Part shown: positions 43,848-52,750 of the stretch, in pieces | How positions within the stretch are numbered: position 1 is the first letter of the stretch | How the letters are laid out: each line of letters starts with the position of its first letter | DNA from: Idiomarina abyssalis | GTDB lineage: Bacteria > Pseudomonadota > Gammaproteobacteria > Enterobacterales > Alteromonadaceae | NCBI RefSeq assembly: GCF_900116625.1 | Contig: NZ_FPBE01000006.1 | Span: forward strand, 1-64,000 | Reading direction: 5' to 3' | Length of the DNA stretch: 64,000 bases | The notes under the pieces: generated by a model | The model's input: only the letters and a program-made list of their open reading frames with translations | Told to the model about the DNA's origin: nothing | The model's database searches: none | Translations under genes and position numbers: made by a program

Positions 43848-45068
43848 ATGCAAGAAACACTGATTCTGCGTTTGCCAGCTTACGGTACGAATGAACCCAT
43901 ACCCTGGCTGGTTTGGCATAAAAATCAGCAGGAGTTAATTGCCAGCGGTAGCCTGAATTCAGTCGATGAGCTTTCTCAGCTCAAAGACAAAGCAGGCCGT
44001 TGCGAGGTTGTTGTTGCCTTGCCGGGGCAGGACGTCTTTATGACAAAGGTAACACTGCCTGCGGGTACTAAGAGACACCTGCAACGCATTATCCCTTATG
44101 CACTGGAAGAAGAGCTGGCAAGTGACATAGAGCAGCTGCATTTCTCCTGGCCGGACGTAAAAGGAACGGAATTACCTGTCGCCGTAGTCGCAAAAGAGCG
44201 AATGGATGAATGGCTAAAACTGTTTTTAGAGGCCGGTATTGACGCTCCTTACTGGGTGCCTGATTGTTTCCTGCTTCCGTATCAGGAAGATGTTTGGCAG
44301 GCGATAGAGCTTGGTGACAGCGTTATTGTCAGAACGGGAACCTGGGAAGGTTTTACCGTTGAAAAAGGACAGTTTGCAGAGTTAGCACCGGCCCTTGCTT
44401 CAGAGCAGGAAAACCCAACCGAAATTGTTCACTACGGTGAGTTAAACTGGCCTCAGTCTCCGGCACCTTTAACTGCTGCCGATATCGAAGTACCTTTTAC
44501 TATTGCGGTGCAAAGTCTTGAAACGGGTAATAAGCTTAACCTAAGGCAGGGAAACTATCGTTCACACAGAGCGAAACGTTCAGTAGAGCTCCCCTGGCAG
44601 GCTTTTGCCACAGCCGCAAGTGTACTTTTTGTCTTGGCTATTGTGTTAAATGGTGTGCGTTACTGGCAGCTAAATTCACAAAGCGAAACGTTGAAAGCTC
44701 AGGCTGAGCAACTTTATCGGGATGCATTTCCAGGTAATACCCGAATTGTGAATTTGAAAGTTCAATTGCAACGACAGTTAGACGGACTGGGTCTCGGTAA
44801 TTCAGACCAGGTATCAGTGCTTGCTGTTCTGCAGCAATTAGAACCGGCATTTAAGTCTCAACCTGACTTGCAGCTTGAGCTGTTGCGGTTTCAGAATAAC
44901 GAATTGCGGTTGCAGGCAACGGCTAAAAGTTTTTCCCAGTTTGAATCTTTCCAGCAAGCCGCAAAGGCAGAAGGCCTGAATATTGAAGCCGGCTCAATGA
45001 GTAACCGCGGAGAAACGGTATCAGGCGCATTGACGGTGCAAGTTGAAAGTGGAGGGGCACAGTCATGA
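43848..45068 (+). CDS. gspL: Type II secretion platform protein GspL
   Basis: A 406-residue bitopic protein. The cytoplasmic actin-like domain (RCEVVVALPGQDVFMTKVTL, RIIPYALEEELASDIEQLHF) binds GspE. The single TM is FATAASVLFVLAIVLNGVRYW, and the periplasmic ferredoxin-like domain pairs with GspM. Its stop overlaps the gspM start (ATGA). Confidence 0.94.
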   Translation: MQETLILRLPAYGTNEPIPWLVWHKNQQELIASGSLNSVDELSQLKDKAGRCEVVVALPGQDVFMTKVTLPAGTKRHLQRIIPYALEEELASDIEQLHFSWPDVKGTELPVAVVAKERMDEWLKLFLEAGIDAPYWVPDCFLLPYQEDVWQAIELGDSVIVRTGTWEGFTVEKGQFAELAPALASEQENPTEIVHYGELNWPQSPAPLTAADIEVPFTIAVQSLETGNKLNLRQGNYRSHRAKRSVELPWQAFATAASVLFVLAIVLNGVRYWQLNSQSETLKAQAEQLYRDAFPGNTRIVNLKVQLQRQLDGLGLGNSDQVSVLAVLQQLEPAFKSQPDLQLELLRFQNNELRLQATAKSFSQFESFQQAAKAEGLNIEAGSMSNRGETVSGALTVQVESGGAQS

Positions 45069-45583
45069 ACGGACTCAAATGCTACTTAAAGCCTTATCTG
45101 GATTTGGGCGCCCAACGCTGGCGCCAGTTTAATCAACGTGAGAAGACGTTGCTGTCTGTATTAGGCGGTGTGCTTTTTATTGCTTTACTGTATTTCGCTG
45201 TGTGGCAACCCAGTGCTCAGGCAGTGGCTAATGCCGAGCGCAAGTTAGAGGCTCAACAGCAGCAGTACCAGTGGGTACAGCAAGCTATCGCACGTTATAA
45301 AAAGTTAGAGGGTAAAACCGGACAACGAGAAAGCGCGTCTGGTTCAGTGAGTCAACGCATTAACCGTGCTGCTGCAGCGCAAGATATCCAAATAGCGCGT
45401 TTGCAACCTCAGGGTCAGGACTATTTATTGACCGTGGATGAAGTGTCTTTCTCTGACCTGGTAAGTTTTTTGGCTGAATTAGAGCAGCGCCAGCAGTTAG
45501 TATTGACGTCGGTCGATATTGCAAAATTGAATGCACCCGGACAAGTTAGGCTCCGTAAATTGTTAGTAAGAGAGGCTTCATGA
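45065..45583 (+). CDS. gspM: Type II secretion platform protein GspM
   Basis: A 172-residue bitopic protein: cytoplasmic N-terminus (RWRQFNQREKTLLSVLGGVL), TM (LSVLGGVLFIALLYFAVWQP), then a coiled coil (ERKLEAQQQQYQWVQQAIAR) and a ferredoxin-like fold. It stabilises GspL. Overlaps both neighbours by four bases. Confidence 0.93.
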   Translation: MNGLKCYLKPYLDLGAQRWRQFNQREKTLLSVLGGVLFIALLYFAVWQPSAQAVANAERKLEAQQQQYQWVQQAIARYKKLEGKTGQRESASGSVSQRINRAAAAQDIQIARLQPQGQDYLLTVDEVSFSDLVSFLAELEQRQQLVLTSVDIAKLNAPGQVRLRKLLVREAS

Positions 45584-46326
45584 ATCTAAAGCGCTGGATA
45601 CCCTGGTTAGTTGTCGTGTATCTGGTTGCCATGCTGGTTATGCTACCGGCACGAGTGGTTTACTGGTTTCCGCTACCGGATAACATCCGGATATCTCAGG
45701 TGAGTGGTAGCTTATGGCAGGGGACTGCCGGACAGGTGGCTGTTGATGACATAGTGCTGAGTAATCTGGCGTGGGACTGGCAGGTCTCGTCTGTGTTGCT
45801 GGGCGAGCTTGTGGTGGATGTTAACCTTCCTCAGAACAACAACCCTTTTGCGTTGAACGGTCAATTGCTGGCCGGCTCAACAAAGGTTGGCGCGAAGAAT
45901 GTAACAGCCAGTGGTGATGTCAACGCGCTATTACAGCTGGTTGGTACTCGCTTACCGCTAAAAACGGGTGGTAACTGGCGCTTGTCGCTGGACAGCTTTG
46001 TGGTCACTGCTCCCGGGCCTGTGCGTTGGTGTGACGAGCTGCAGGGGCAGGCACGAGGAGAACAAATACGCGTATTGGTCAATAACCAATGGCAGTCTCT
46101 GGGGGATTTTCCGGTTGAACTCGGCTGTAGTGATAATAATGCCGTTACGCTTGCTATGGACGGAAATAATAGTCTGGGGCTGAACTTTAACGGCAGTATT
46201 AATAGTCAAAGTTTTAATGCTCAGGGAACGGTTAAACCGACACCAAGAACACCTGAAGGTTTAGCTAGAATGATGGAGTATATGGGGAAACCTGACTCTC
46301 AGGGACGTTACTCCTTCCGGTTGTGA
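45580..46326 (+). CDS. gspN: Type II secretion protein GspN
   Basis: A 248-residue protein with an N-terminal anchor (WIPWLVVVYLVAMLVMLPAR). The periplasmic part shows the T2SSN pattern: NIRISQVSGSLWQGTAGQVA, NLAWDWQVSSVLLGELVV, and GQARGEQIRVLVNNQWQSLG. GspN is not essential in all systems and its exact role is unsettled. It closes the operon; the prepilin peptidase GspO must be encoded elsewhere. A near-palindrome CTGACTTGCAGGTCAG follows, without a T-tract. Confidence 0.9.
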   Translation: MNLKRWIPWLVVVYLVAMLVMLPARVVYWFPLPDNIRISQVSGSLWQGTAGQVAVDDIVLSNLAWDWQVSSVLLGELVVDVNLPQNNNPFALNGQLLAGSTKVGAKNVTASGDVNALLQLVGTRLPLKTGGNWRLSLDSFVVTAPGPVRWCDELQGQARGEQIRVLVNNQWQSLGDFPVELGCSDNNAVTLAMDGNNSLGLNFNGSINSQSFNAQGTVKPTPRTPEGLARMMEYMGKPDSQGRYSFRL

Positions 46327-46403
46327 TCTGACTTGCAGGTCAGTCCGTTTACAATTACTGTAATTAATAACTCGTTTAAGCCTCTGCCTAATAAGGAATT
46401 TGT

Positions 46404-47222
46404 ATGGATAACATCGTTCAGTGGATTAATGATAACCAGGATATGCTGATCGGTTTCTCGATTAAGTTTGTTATCGCTATTGCGATACTCATTATCGGTA
46501 AAATGGTTGCGAATACTGTTACCGGTGTAATGACCAAGAACATGCGTAAGCGCGAAGTAGACGGTGCAGTCATCAGTTTTGTGGGTGCGATTCTGAAAAC
46601 GGTAATATTCATTGCCGCTATTATGATGGCGTTGTCACACGTTGGTGTTGAAACCACTTCCTTTATTGCTATTTTAGGTGCGGCAGGTTTGGCCATTGGC
46701 CTTGCTCTGCAGGGGTCTTTGTCAAACATTGCATCGGGCGTTTTACTTATTATGTTCCGTCCTATTCGTGCCGGCGAATATGTAGACGCTGGTGGTGTTT
46801 CAGGAACGGTTGAACAAATTAATATTTTTCAGACGATAATGAAAACGCCGGACCGTAAGGTGGTTTTTGTTCCTAACTCTGAAATTATTGGCGGCCCCAT
46901 CGTCAACTACAACCGCGAAGAGTTGCGCCGTATCGATTTAGTGATTGGCGTTAGTTACAGTGCTAACTTACAGCAAACGAAAAAAGCACTGATGGATGTT
47001 ATTACCAGTGACGAGCGTGTACTGAAAGATCCTGAACCTGTGGTTACGGTAACCAACCTTGGTGACTCTTCGGTCGACTTTAACGTGCGTCCGTGGACAA
47101 AAAATGAAGATTACTGGCCGACCCGCTGGGATCTTCTGGAACGTATTAAAGACCGTCTGGATGAAGAGGGTATTGGCATTCCCTTTCCCCAAATGGACGT
47201 TCACCTGAAAAAAGAAGACTAA
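46404..47222 (+). CDS. mscS: Small-conductance mechanosensitive channel MscS
   Basis: A 272-residue channel opening under membrane tension to release solutes on hypo-osmotic shock. Three TM helices follow a short N-terminus. The pore helix TM3 has the Ala/Gly pattern AILGAAGLAIGLALQGSLSN. The beta domain holds RPIRAGEYVDAGGVSGTVEQ and FVPNSEIIGGPIVNYNREEL. The C-terminus ends GIGIPFPQMDVHLKKED. Own transcript likely: about 78 bases from gspN, terminator at 47233-47261. Confidence 0.96.
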   Translation: MDNIVQWINDNQDMLIGFSIKFVIAIAILIIGKMVANTVTGVMTKNMRKREVDGAVISFVGAILKTVIFIAAIMMALSHVGVETTSFIAILGAAGLAIGLALQGSLSNIASGVLLIMFRPIRAGEYVDAGGVSGTVEQINIFQTIMKTPDRKVVFVPNSEIIGGPIVNYNREELRRIDLVIGVSYSANLQQTKKALMDVITSDERVLKDPEPVVTVTNLGDSSVDFNVRPWTKNEDYWPTRWDLLERIKDRLDEEGIGIPFPQMDVHLKKED

Positions 47223-47232
47223 CGTTTTGTTT

Positions 47233-47261
47233 AAAAAGGCCACTGAAAGTGGCCTTTTTTT
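47233..47261. terminator. Bidirectional rho-independent terminator
   Basis: AAAAAGGCCACT (47233-47244), GAA loop, AGTGGCC and a run of T (47248-47261). Lies between the convergent mscS and metY genes and has A and T tracts on both sides. Confidence 0.93.
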
Positions 47262-47269
47262 GTACTTAA

Positions 47270-48538
47270 TTAACTCAAAGCTTGTGAGATATCAGCAATA
47301 ATATCTTCCACATTTTCAATACCCACACATAAGCGTATGGCTTCAGGTTTTACGCCAACCGAGGCTTGCTCTTCCGTTGATAGTTGCCGGTGCGTTGTTG
47401 ATGCAGGGTGGCAGGCCAGTGACTTGGCATCACCGATATTGACCAGACGCTTAAACAGTTTCAGCTTGTCATAAAAAGTCACACCGGCATCGTAGCCACC
47501 CTTAACACCAAAGGTTAGTAGCGAAGCCGGTACTGCATTCTTAATGTATTTCTTTGCCAGTTCTTGATTCCGGTGTTCTGGTAAAGCTGCAAAGTTAACC
47601 CACTCTACCTGAGGATGTGCTTTTAAATATTCAGCCACTTTTAATGCGTTTTCACAATGACGTTCAATACGTAAGGCCAGAGTCTCCAGCCCCTGCAATA
47701 GCAGGAAGGCGTTAAACGGTGATAAACAGGCTCCGGTATTGCGCAGCGCAACGGTTCGCACTCGTGCTATAAATGCGGCGGGGCCAAAAGCATCAGTATA
47801 AACCACGCCATGATAGGCGGGCTCGGGTGAGCTAAACTGAGGGAAACGCTGTTTTTCCTGAGCCCAGTCGAAACGACCACTGTCAACAATTAGACCGCCA
47901 ACCGAATTGCCGTGGCCACCGATGTATTTCGTCAGCGAGTGAACAACAATATCTGCACCGAAATCAACAGGCTTGCAGAGTATGGGGGTTGCGACTGTAT
48001 TATCAACGACCAAAGGCACCCCATGTTTATGTGCAACCTGAGCATACCCTTCTAAGTCGGCGATGTTACCGGCAGGATTGCCGATACTTTCGCAGTAAAC
48101 CGCTTTGGTTTTACTATCAATAAGCTTCGCTATATCTTCAGGCTTGTCGGAGTCGGCGAAACGCACCTCAATACCAAATGATGGCAGCATATGGCGGAAT
48201 AGCGTATAAGTTCCGCCGTAAAGCTGTGGTGTAGTGACAATATTGTCGCCCTGACTGGCCAAAGTAATGAGAGCATATTCAATCGCGGCCATGCCGGACC
48301 CCACGGCAAGTGCTGCAACACCGTGTTCCAGTTCTGCCACGCGTTTCTCCAGAACATCGTTGGTCGGGTTCATAATGCGCGAGTAGATATTTCCTTCAAC
48401 CGCTAAATCAAACAGATCGGCGCCGTGCTGAGCGTTATCAAACTCGTATGACACCGTTTGATAAATGGGCGTTGCTACCGACTTGGTTGTTGGGTCGGTT
48501 TCATAGCCATGATGTATGGCTAGTGTTTCGTCTTTCAT
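47270..48538 (-). CDS. metY: O-acylhomoserine sulfhydrylase MetY
   Basis: A 422-residue PLP enzyme of the Cys/Met metabolism family. It makes homocysteine from O-acylhomoserine and sulfide, a direct sulfhydrylation route to methionine. The PLP lysine is in DIVVHSLTKYIGGHGNSVGG. TPIYQTVSYEF, NPTNDVLEKRVAELE and CHPASTTHRQLS are typical. Its start overlaps the metX stop (ATGA on the minus strand), so the two steps are coupled. MetJ control through the box at 49503-49518 is likely. Confidence 0.94.
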   Translation of the reverse strand: MKDETLAIHHGYETDPTTKSVATPIYQTVSYEFDNAQHGADLFDLAVEGNIYSRIMNPTNDVLEKRVAELEHGVAALAVGSGMAAIEYALITLASQGDNIVTTPQLYGGTYTLFRHMLPSFGIEVRFADSDKPEDIAKLIDSKTKAVYCESIGNPAGNIADLEGYAQVAHKHGVPLVVDNTVATPILCKPVDFGADIVVHSLTKYIGGHGNSVGGLIVDSGRFDWAQEKQRFPQFSSPEPAYHGVVYTDAFGPAAFIARVRTVALRNTGACLSPFNAFLLLQGLETLALRIERHCENALKVAEYLKAHPQVEWVNFAALPEHRNQELAKKYIKNAVPASLLTFGVKGGYDAGVTFYDKLKLFKRLVNIGDAKSLACHPASTTHRQLSTEEQASVGVKPEAIRLCVGIENVEDIIADISQALS

Positions 48539-49443
48539 GCGGACTCCAGTTGAGATTCAGTTAAAAAATGCGTTAAAGCCGATTGGTATTGTTCGACATT
48601 TTTAATAAAACCATCGTGACCAAAAGGTGTTTCAATGGTGACTCGACCTGTGTGATTAGGGAGTAATTGCTCCAGCTCCGTGACCAGACTTGGAGGCGCG
48701 ATAGCATCATTATGAAAGTCGATAAGTTGCACCTTTGCCTGAACCCTGGTTGGATCAATGCTGTAGTCATTCAGTATTGGTGTCAGGTGTGTGAACAGGC
48801 TGCGACAGTTATTACCGTTTTGTTTTAACAGCTTTTCTCCCTGATACAGAAGATACTCAAACGCATCGTCGGCGTGGTTAAACCGTTGCTCGAACTCTTC
48901 AGCGGTACGGTAACTCAGCATGGCCAGCGCCCGGGCGAGAATAATTCCGGACTGATCATCACCGCAGCGCTGAATCAATGCTTGTTGAAAATAGCGCAAC
49001 AGGGCGGAATGAACAGAAGGCTTATGAGCGGCTCCAATAGCTGTCAGATGAGTTAATTCCGTTGGGTGGTCAGCAGCAAACTGAAGCCCCAAAACACCAC
49101 CAAAGGATCCGCCAACCCAGGCTTGCAGATCACTGGTTTCATCTCGTAGTGCCTGACGTATGGCCTCACTGTGCTGTTGAACCGTTAAAGGAATAGCAGG
49201 GCAGTCAGAACCTCCCAACCCGCCAAAGTAATCAAAGCTAATGACTTGTACATCATCGAGATCAGAAAATACCGGGTGAAGTGACTGCCACCAACCGCTT
49301 TTATCTGGCTTCCATAGTCTACCGCTGGCGCTGATGCCCCCTTGTACAACAATTGCAGGCGCGTCGGCATCGCCATAACGGTAGCCTTTGATGCGTCCGA
49401 AGGAGGTCTCTTTGTAAAAACTGCGGGCAACTGGCTGAACCAT
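48535..49443 (-). CDS. metX: Homoserine O-acyltransferase, MetX family
   Basis: A 302-residue alpha/beta-hydrolase. Start at ATG 49443 ([20 protein letters not shown]); the longer frame to 49725 would cross the operator and xseA. The nucleophile Ser is in [15 protein letters not shown], the acid Asp in [11 protein letters not shown] and the His in FGHDGFIKN. It activates homoserine with acetyl- or succinyl-CoA; which one cannot be told from sequence alone. It is shorter than the usual 350-380 residues, mostly in the lid region. First gene of metX-metY. Confidence 0.88.
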   Translation of the reverse strand: MVQPVARSFYKETSFGRIKGYRYGDADAPAIVVQGGISASGRLWKPDKSGWWQSLHPVFSDLDDVQVISFDYFGGLGGSDCPAIPLTVQQHSEAIRQALRDETSDLQAWVGGSFGGVLGLQFAADHPTELTHLTAIGAAHKPSVHSALLRYFQQALIQRCGDDQSGIILARALAMLSYRTAEEFEQRFNHADDAFEYLLYQGEKLLKQNGNNCRSLFTHLTPILNDYSIDPTRVQAKVQLIDFHNDAIAPPSLVTELEQLLPNHTGRVTIETPFGHDGFIKNVEQYQSALTHFLTESQLESA

Positions 49444-49502
49444 AGCTAACCTCGCGTTGATGAACCATTTCCTGACTGTAATAAATGGATATAAAGCCGT
49501 CA

Positions 49503-49518
49503 AGACATTTAGACGTCT
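49503..49518. promoter_or_regulatory. Tandem MetJ box upstream of metXY
   Basis: Two adjacent 8-mers, AGACATTT (49503-49510) and AGACGTCT (49511-49518). The second is the perfect met-box consensus; AAATGCAA (49519-49526) may be a weak third. The site lies 60-75 bases before the metX start, in the promoter region. Repression by MetJ with S-adenosylmethionine is inferred. A metJ gene is not in the window. Confidence 0.82.
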
Positions 49519-49597
49519 AAATGCAATTGGGCTTATTTTGATATCCGTTGAGTGTGGTATGATTTCGCTATTAACTTTAAAGAAAAGAGTGACGTTC

Positions 49598-50908
49598 ATG
49601 GTGTATTCGGTCAGCCAGTTAAACATTGAGATCCGGCAACTGTTAGAGCAGGGGTTCGGGCAAATTAGTCTGGTTGGAGAAATCTCAAATTTTGCGGCAC
49701 CGGGCTCCGGACATTGGTACTTCACTTTGAAAGATGAGCGTGCTCAGGTTCGTTGCGCTATGTTCCGCAATGCCAATCAACGCGCTAAAGTTCGACCGCA
49801 AAATGGTATGCAGGTTCTGGTGCGGGCTAAGGTCACGGTTTATGAGCCGCGCGGCGACTATCAACTGATTATTGAACAGGTGGAAGATGCCGGGCAGGGG
49901 TTATTACAGCAACGCTATGAGCAGTTAAAGGAGAAACTCTCGAGCGAAGGGTTGTTTGCGACTGAACGCAAGCGGGTACTGCCCGAGCACATTCATAAAG
50001 TTGGTGTGCTGACGTCGCCAACGGGTGCTGCAATAAAAGACATATTAGCTGTCATGAAGCGTCGCGACCCTAGCGTGGAAGTCATTATTTATCCTAGTGC
50101 CGTTCAGGGTGAAGCGGCGGTACCACAGTTGCAGGCCATGCTGAAAACCGCTTTTGAACGTAATGAAGTGGATGTGCTTTTAGTCAGCCGTGGTGGCGGT
50201 TCACTGGAAGATTTATGGTGCTTCAACGATGAGAGTTTTGCGCGTCTTTTGGCCACGGCACCCATGCCAACCATTAGCGCGGTCGGTCATGAAATTGACT
50301 TCACCATCTCTGACTTTGTTGCGGATGTCAGAGCTCCGACGCCGTCGGCGGCTGCCGAGCTGGTAACCCGCGACCAGCAGCAACAGCAACAAAAAGCTCA
50401 GGCTCTGCAAAAACGCTTAGCTCTGGCCCAACAAAGACTGTTACAGCGTTTAAAGCAGCGCTGGCAGTTTCTGCAGACTCGTCTTCAGCAGCAGCACCCG
50501 CAACGTCAGCTGCAACAACAATCACAATTGGCTGATGAATTGCAGGCTCGAGCCAGCCGTGCACTGCAGAATCGTTTAGCACGTCAGCAACAGCGGGTTT
50601 CTTACCTGCAAGGCCGATTACAGGCGGTTCACCCGCAAAAAGAGCTACAGCGTTTACACGACAAGTTGAATCATCAGCAACAGCGCCTGCCATTAGTCAT
50701 GCAACGGTTGTTAAAAGAGAACAGAGCCCGGCAGCAGCAGTTAATGCAGTCATTAAACCTGGTTAGTCCGCTAAACACACTGGAACGCGGCTACGCAATT
50801 GTCCGCACCGAGAGCGGTGACGTTGTTCGCAGCGAGAAGCAGGTGAGCGTTGGCAGTACCATAGAGGTTAGGCTGGCCGACGGAAGCATTACCGCTAAAC
50901 GGCAATGA
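49598..50908 (+). CDS. xseA: Exodeoxyribonuclease VII large subunit
   Basis: A 436-residue subunit of ExoVII, which degrades single-stranded DNA. Start at ATG 49598 ([20 protein letters not shown]); the track start at 49457 lies before the MetJ box. An N-terminal OB-fold ([20 protein letters not shown]) is followed by the catalytic region ([59 protein letters not shown]). A long Gln-rich coiled coil (for example [20 protein letters not shown]) binds XseB copies. It is divergent from metX. Confidence 0.96.
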   Translation: MVYSVSQLNIEIRQLLEQGFGQISLVGEISNFAAPGSGHWYFTLKDERAQVRCAMFRNANQRAKVRPQNGMQVLVRAKVTVYEPRGDYQLIIEQVEDAGQGLLQQRYEQLKEKLSSEGLFATERKRVLPEHIHKVGVLTSPTGAAIKDILAVMKRRDPSVEVIIYPSAVQGEAAVPQLQAMLKTAFERNEVDVLLVSRGGGSLEDLWCFNDESFARLLATAPMPTISAVGHEIDFTISDFVADVRAPTPSAAAELVTRDQQQQQQKAQALQKRLALAQQRLLQRLKQRWQFLQTRLQQQHPQRQLQQQSQLADELQARASRALQNRLARQQQRVSYLQGRLQAVHPQKELQRLHDKLNHQQQRLPLVMQRLLKENRARQQQLMQSLNLVSPLNTLERGYAIVRTESGDVVRSEKQVSVGSTIEVRLADGSITAKRQ

Positions 50909-50919
50909 TCCTGAGTTTA

Positions 50920-50954
50920 TTGTCATATTCCTGACATCCTGGCTTTGTTATACT
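50920..50954 (+). promoter_or_regulatory. Pho-box-like promoter of the alkaline phosphatase gene
   Basis: TTGTCAT (50920-50926) and CTGACAT (50931-50937) form a direct repeat with 11-base spacing, the geometry of PhoB half-sites (CTGTCAT). The extended -10 element TGTTATACT (50946-50954) follows, with no normal -35. This is how PhoB-activated promoters look. The start codon is at 50984. PhoB binding is inferred. Confidence 0.65.
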
Positions 50955-50983
50955 GCGCAAGTTATTCAAAAAGGAGTCGTGGT

Positions 50984-52291
50984 ATGAAACTCAAAGCATT
51001 AGTGGCTGGTATTGGACTGGCTTTCGCATCCTCTATGGTGCATGCAGAAGAACAGAAGCCAAATATTATCTATATTATTGGCGACGGTATGGGGTTTGAA
51101 TTTATTACAGCCTACCGTTATGCCATGTCCGATTTAGACAGTAAAACCATTGCTAAAACCGAGTTTGACGCCATGCTGAAAGGCGCGGCAACAACCTATC
51201 CAGATGATGATACCTGGGTGACCGATTCGGCAGCCGGTGCAACGGCCCTTGCAACAGGGGTTAAAAGTTACAACGGTGCTATTGGTGTTGACGCTAACAA
51301 GTATCCTTTGCAGACGATGATGGAACTGGCACGTGAGAGCGGTTGGTCAACGGGCTCGGTATCGACTTCGCAAGTGAACCATGCCACGCCGGCATCCTTC
51401 TTTACTCACCACCCATCGCGCTACGAGTACAACCAAATAGCGGATAAAATTGCGACTCAGGTGGTTGAGGGTGAAGCTTCTTTTGATGTCATGTTAGGTG
51501 GTGGACAAAGCTACTTTGACCGTGATGATAAGAACTGGCTGGATATTTTACCGGAACATGGTATGCAAATTGTAACCGACATGGAGCAGTTGGAGTCAGT
51601 CGATACGGCACCCGTAATGGGACTTTTTGCTGAGAAAGGTTTGCCTTATGCCATTGATGGTGATGTTGATGCTCTGGCAAATATGACACGCACTGCTTTA
51701 CGTTTGTTGGATAAAAAGCAGCAGCCTTTTGCGCTAATGATTGAAGGCAGTGAAATTGACTGGTGTGGTCATGCTAATGATATTGCCTGCGCTGTGCACG
51801 AAATGGACGGCCTGAACCGGGCTCTGCAAGTTGTTCGTGAGTACCGCGAGAATAACCCGAATACTTTGATTGTTATGACGGCCGACCACTCAACCGGCGG
51901 ACTGACTATTGGACGTGATGGTGAGTATGCCTGGTATTCTGATCGCGTTATGCAAATTGAAAGCTCAATTGCGCATATGAGTGAAGAAATGCTTAGCATG
52001 GACTCCGACAATTGGCCGGACTACGTTGCGGACAAAGTGAACTTTGAGCTCACTCAGGACTATATTGATGAACTCGCTATTGCCGCTGAAGAAGAGGGCG
52101 AAGCGCGGGAAGACAGCTTACATCAGGCGTTGGTTTATATAACGGGCGATATTACCGGTACCGGCTGGACCACCAGCGGGCATACGGGTGTTGATGTTCC
52201 TGTATTTGCCGCCGGCCCTTACAGTGAAAACTTCGGTGGCTATATGGATAACACCGATATTGGTAAAGCACTGATTGAGATTGTTCGTTAA
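50984..52291 (+). CDS. Secreted alkaline phosphatase (PhoA family)
   Basis: A 435-residue metalloenzyme releasing phosphate from organic esters in the periplasm. Start at ATG 50984 after AAAAAGGAGTCGTGGT, giving a signal peptide (MKLKALVAGIGLAFASSMVH, cut after HAE). Metal motifs are IIGDGMGFEF, the nucleophile Ser in VTDSAAGATALATGVKSYNG, VNHATPASF, EGSEIDWCGHAND and TADHSTGG, with HTGVDVPVFAAGP at the end. A Pho-box-like promoter precedes it. Confidence 0.93.
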   Translation: MKLKALVAGIGLAFASSMVHAEEQKPNIIYIIGDGMGFEFITAYRYAMSDLDSKTIAKTEFDAMLKGAATTYPDDDTWVTDSAAGATALATGVKSYNGAIGVDANKYPLQTMMELARESGWSTGSVSTSQVNHATPASFFTHHPSRYEYNQIADKIATQVVEGEASFDVMLGGGQSYFDRDDKNWLDILPEHGMQIVTDMEQLESVDTAPVMGLFAEKGLPYAIDGDVDALANMTRTALRLLDKKQQPFALMIEGSEIDWCGHANDIACAVHEMDGLNRALQVVREYRENNPNTLIVMTADHSTGGLTIGRDGEYAWYSDRVMQIESSIAHMSEEMLSMDSDNWPDYVADKVNFELTQDYIDELAIAAEEEGEAREDSLHQALVYITGDITGTGWTTSGHTGVDVPVFAAGPYSENFGGYMDNTDIGKALIEIVR

Positions 52292-52356
52292 AAGTAGTTA
52301 AATCGTTAGTTGTTGATGATGCAGTTTGGGATAAAACAACAATAAGAGGAAACCTT

Positions 52357-52704
52357 ATGACAATGGAAGTGAACTCAGAACATCAGGAACAACTAAAGAA
52401 AATGGCACTTGTTGGGTATATTTTATATGCCCTGAGTCTCATTATTCCTTTTGCGTCGATTGCCGCTGTTATTTTAGCCTACTTAAAGCGCAGTGAAGCC
52501 CGTGGCACTTGGGTGGAAAGTCACTTTAACTGGTTAATTAAAACCTTCTGGGTAGGCGTTATTGGAACAATCATTGGTATTATACTGTTGTTTGTTGTGA
52601 TCGGTTATTTAGTGCTACTGGCGGTTACCATATGGGTTATTTACCGTGTAATCCGTGGTTGGCTGGCGCTGTCAGAAAACAAACCTGTTATTGCTGACAT
52701 TTAA
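52357..52704 (+). CDS. DUF4870 membrane protein
   Basis: A 115-residue protein with three membrane segments: MALVGYILYALSLIIPFASI, TFWVGVIGTIIGIILLFVVI and LVLLAVTIWVIYRVIRGW. The charged loop between the first two is YLKRSEARGTWVESHFNWLI, the typical DUF4870/TIGR family signature. Function unknown. ATAAGAGGAAACC serves as ribosome binding site. A palindromic repeat follows. Confidence 0.8.
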   Translation: MTMEVNSEHQEQLKKMALVGYILYALSLIIPFASIAAVILAYLKRSEARGTWVESHFNWLIKTFWVGVIGTIIGIILLFVVIGYLVLLAVTIWVIYRVIRGWLALSENKPVIADI

Positions 52705-52717
52705 TAAAGAAAGATGT

Positions 52718-52743
52718 GTAGCCTGACATAAATGTCAGGCTAC
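52718..52743. repeat. Perfect palindromic repeat unit (REP-like)
   Basis: GTAGCCTGACAT (52718-52729), two bases AA, ATGTCAGGCTAC (52732-52743). This is a perfect 12-bp stem without a T-tract. It is the same unit as the cluster at 25033-25113. It lies between convergent genes (DUF4870 and the porin), a usual place for REP elements. Confidence 0.88.
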
Positions 52744-52750
52744 GCGGTCT

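Noticed and set aside
46326-46345. Terminator after gspN
   Set aside because: CTGACTTGCAGGTCAG is only an imperfect palindrome and no T-tract follows.
50328-50693. 121-codon antisense frame in xseA
   Set aside because: Arises from the Gln-rich repeats of XseA read backwards (Ala/Val-rich product); no independent support.
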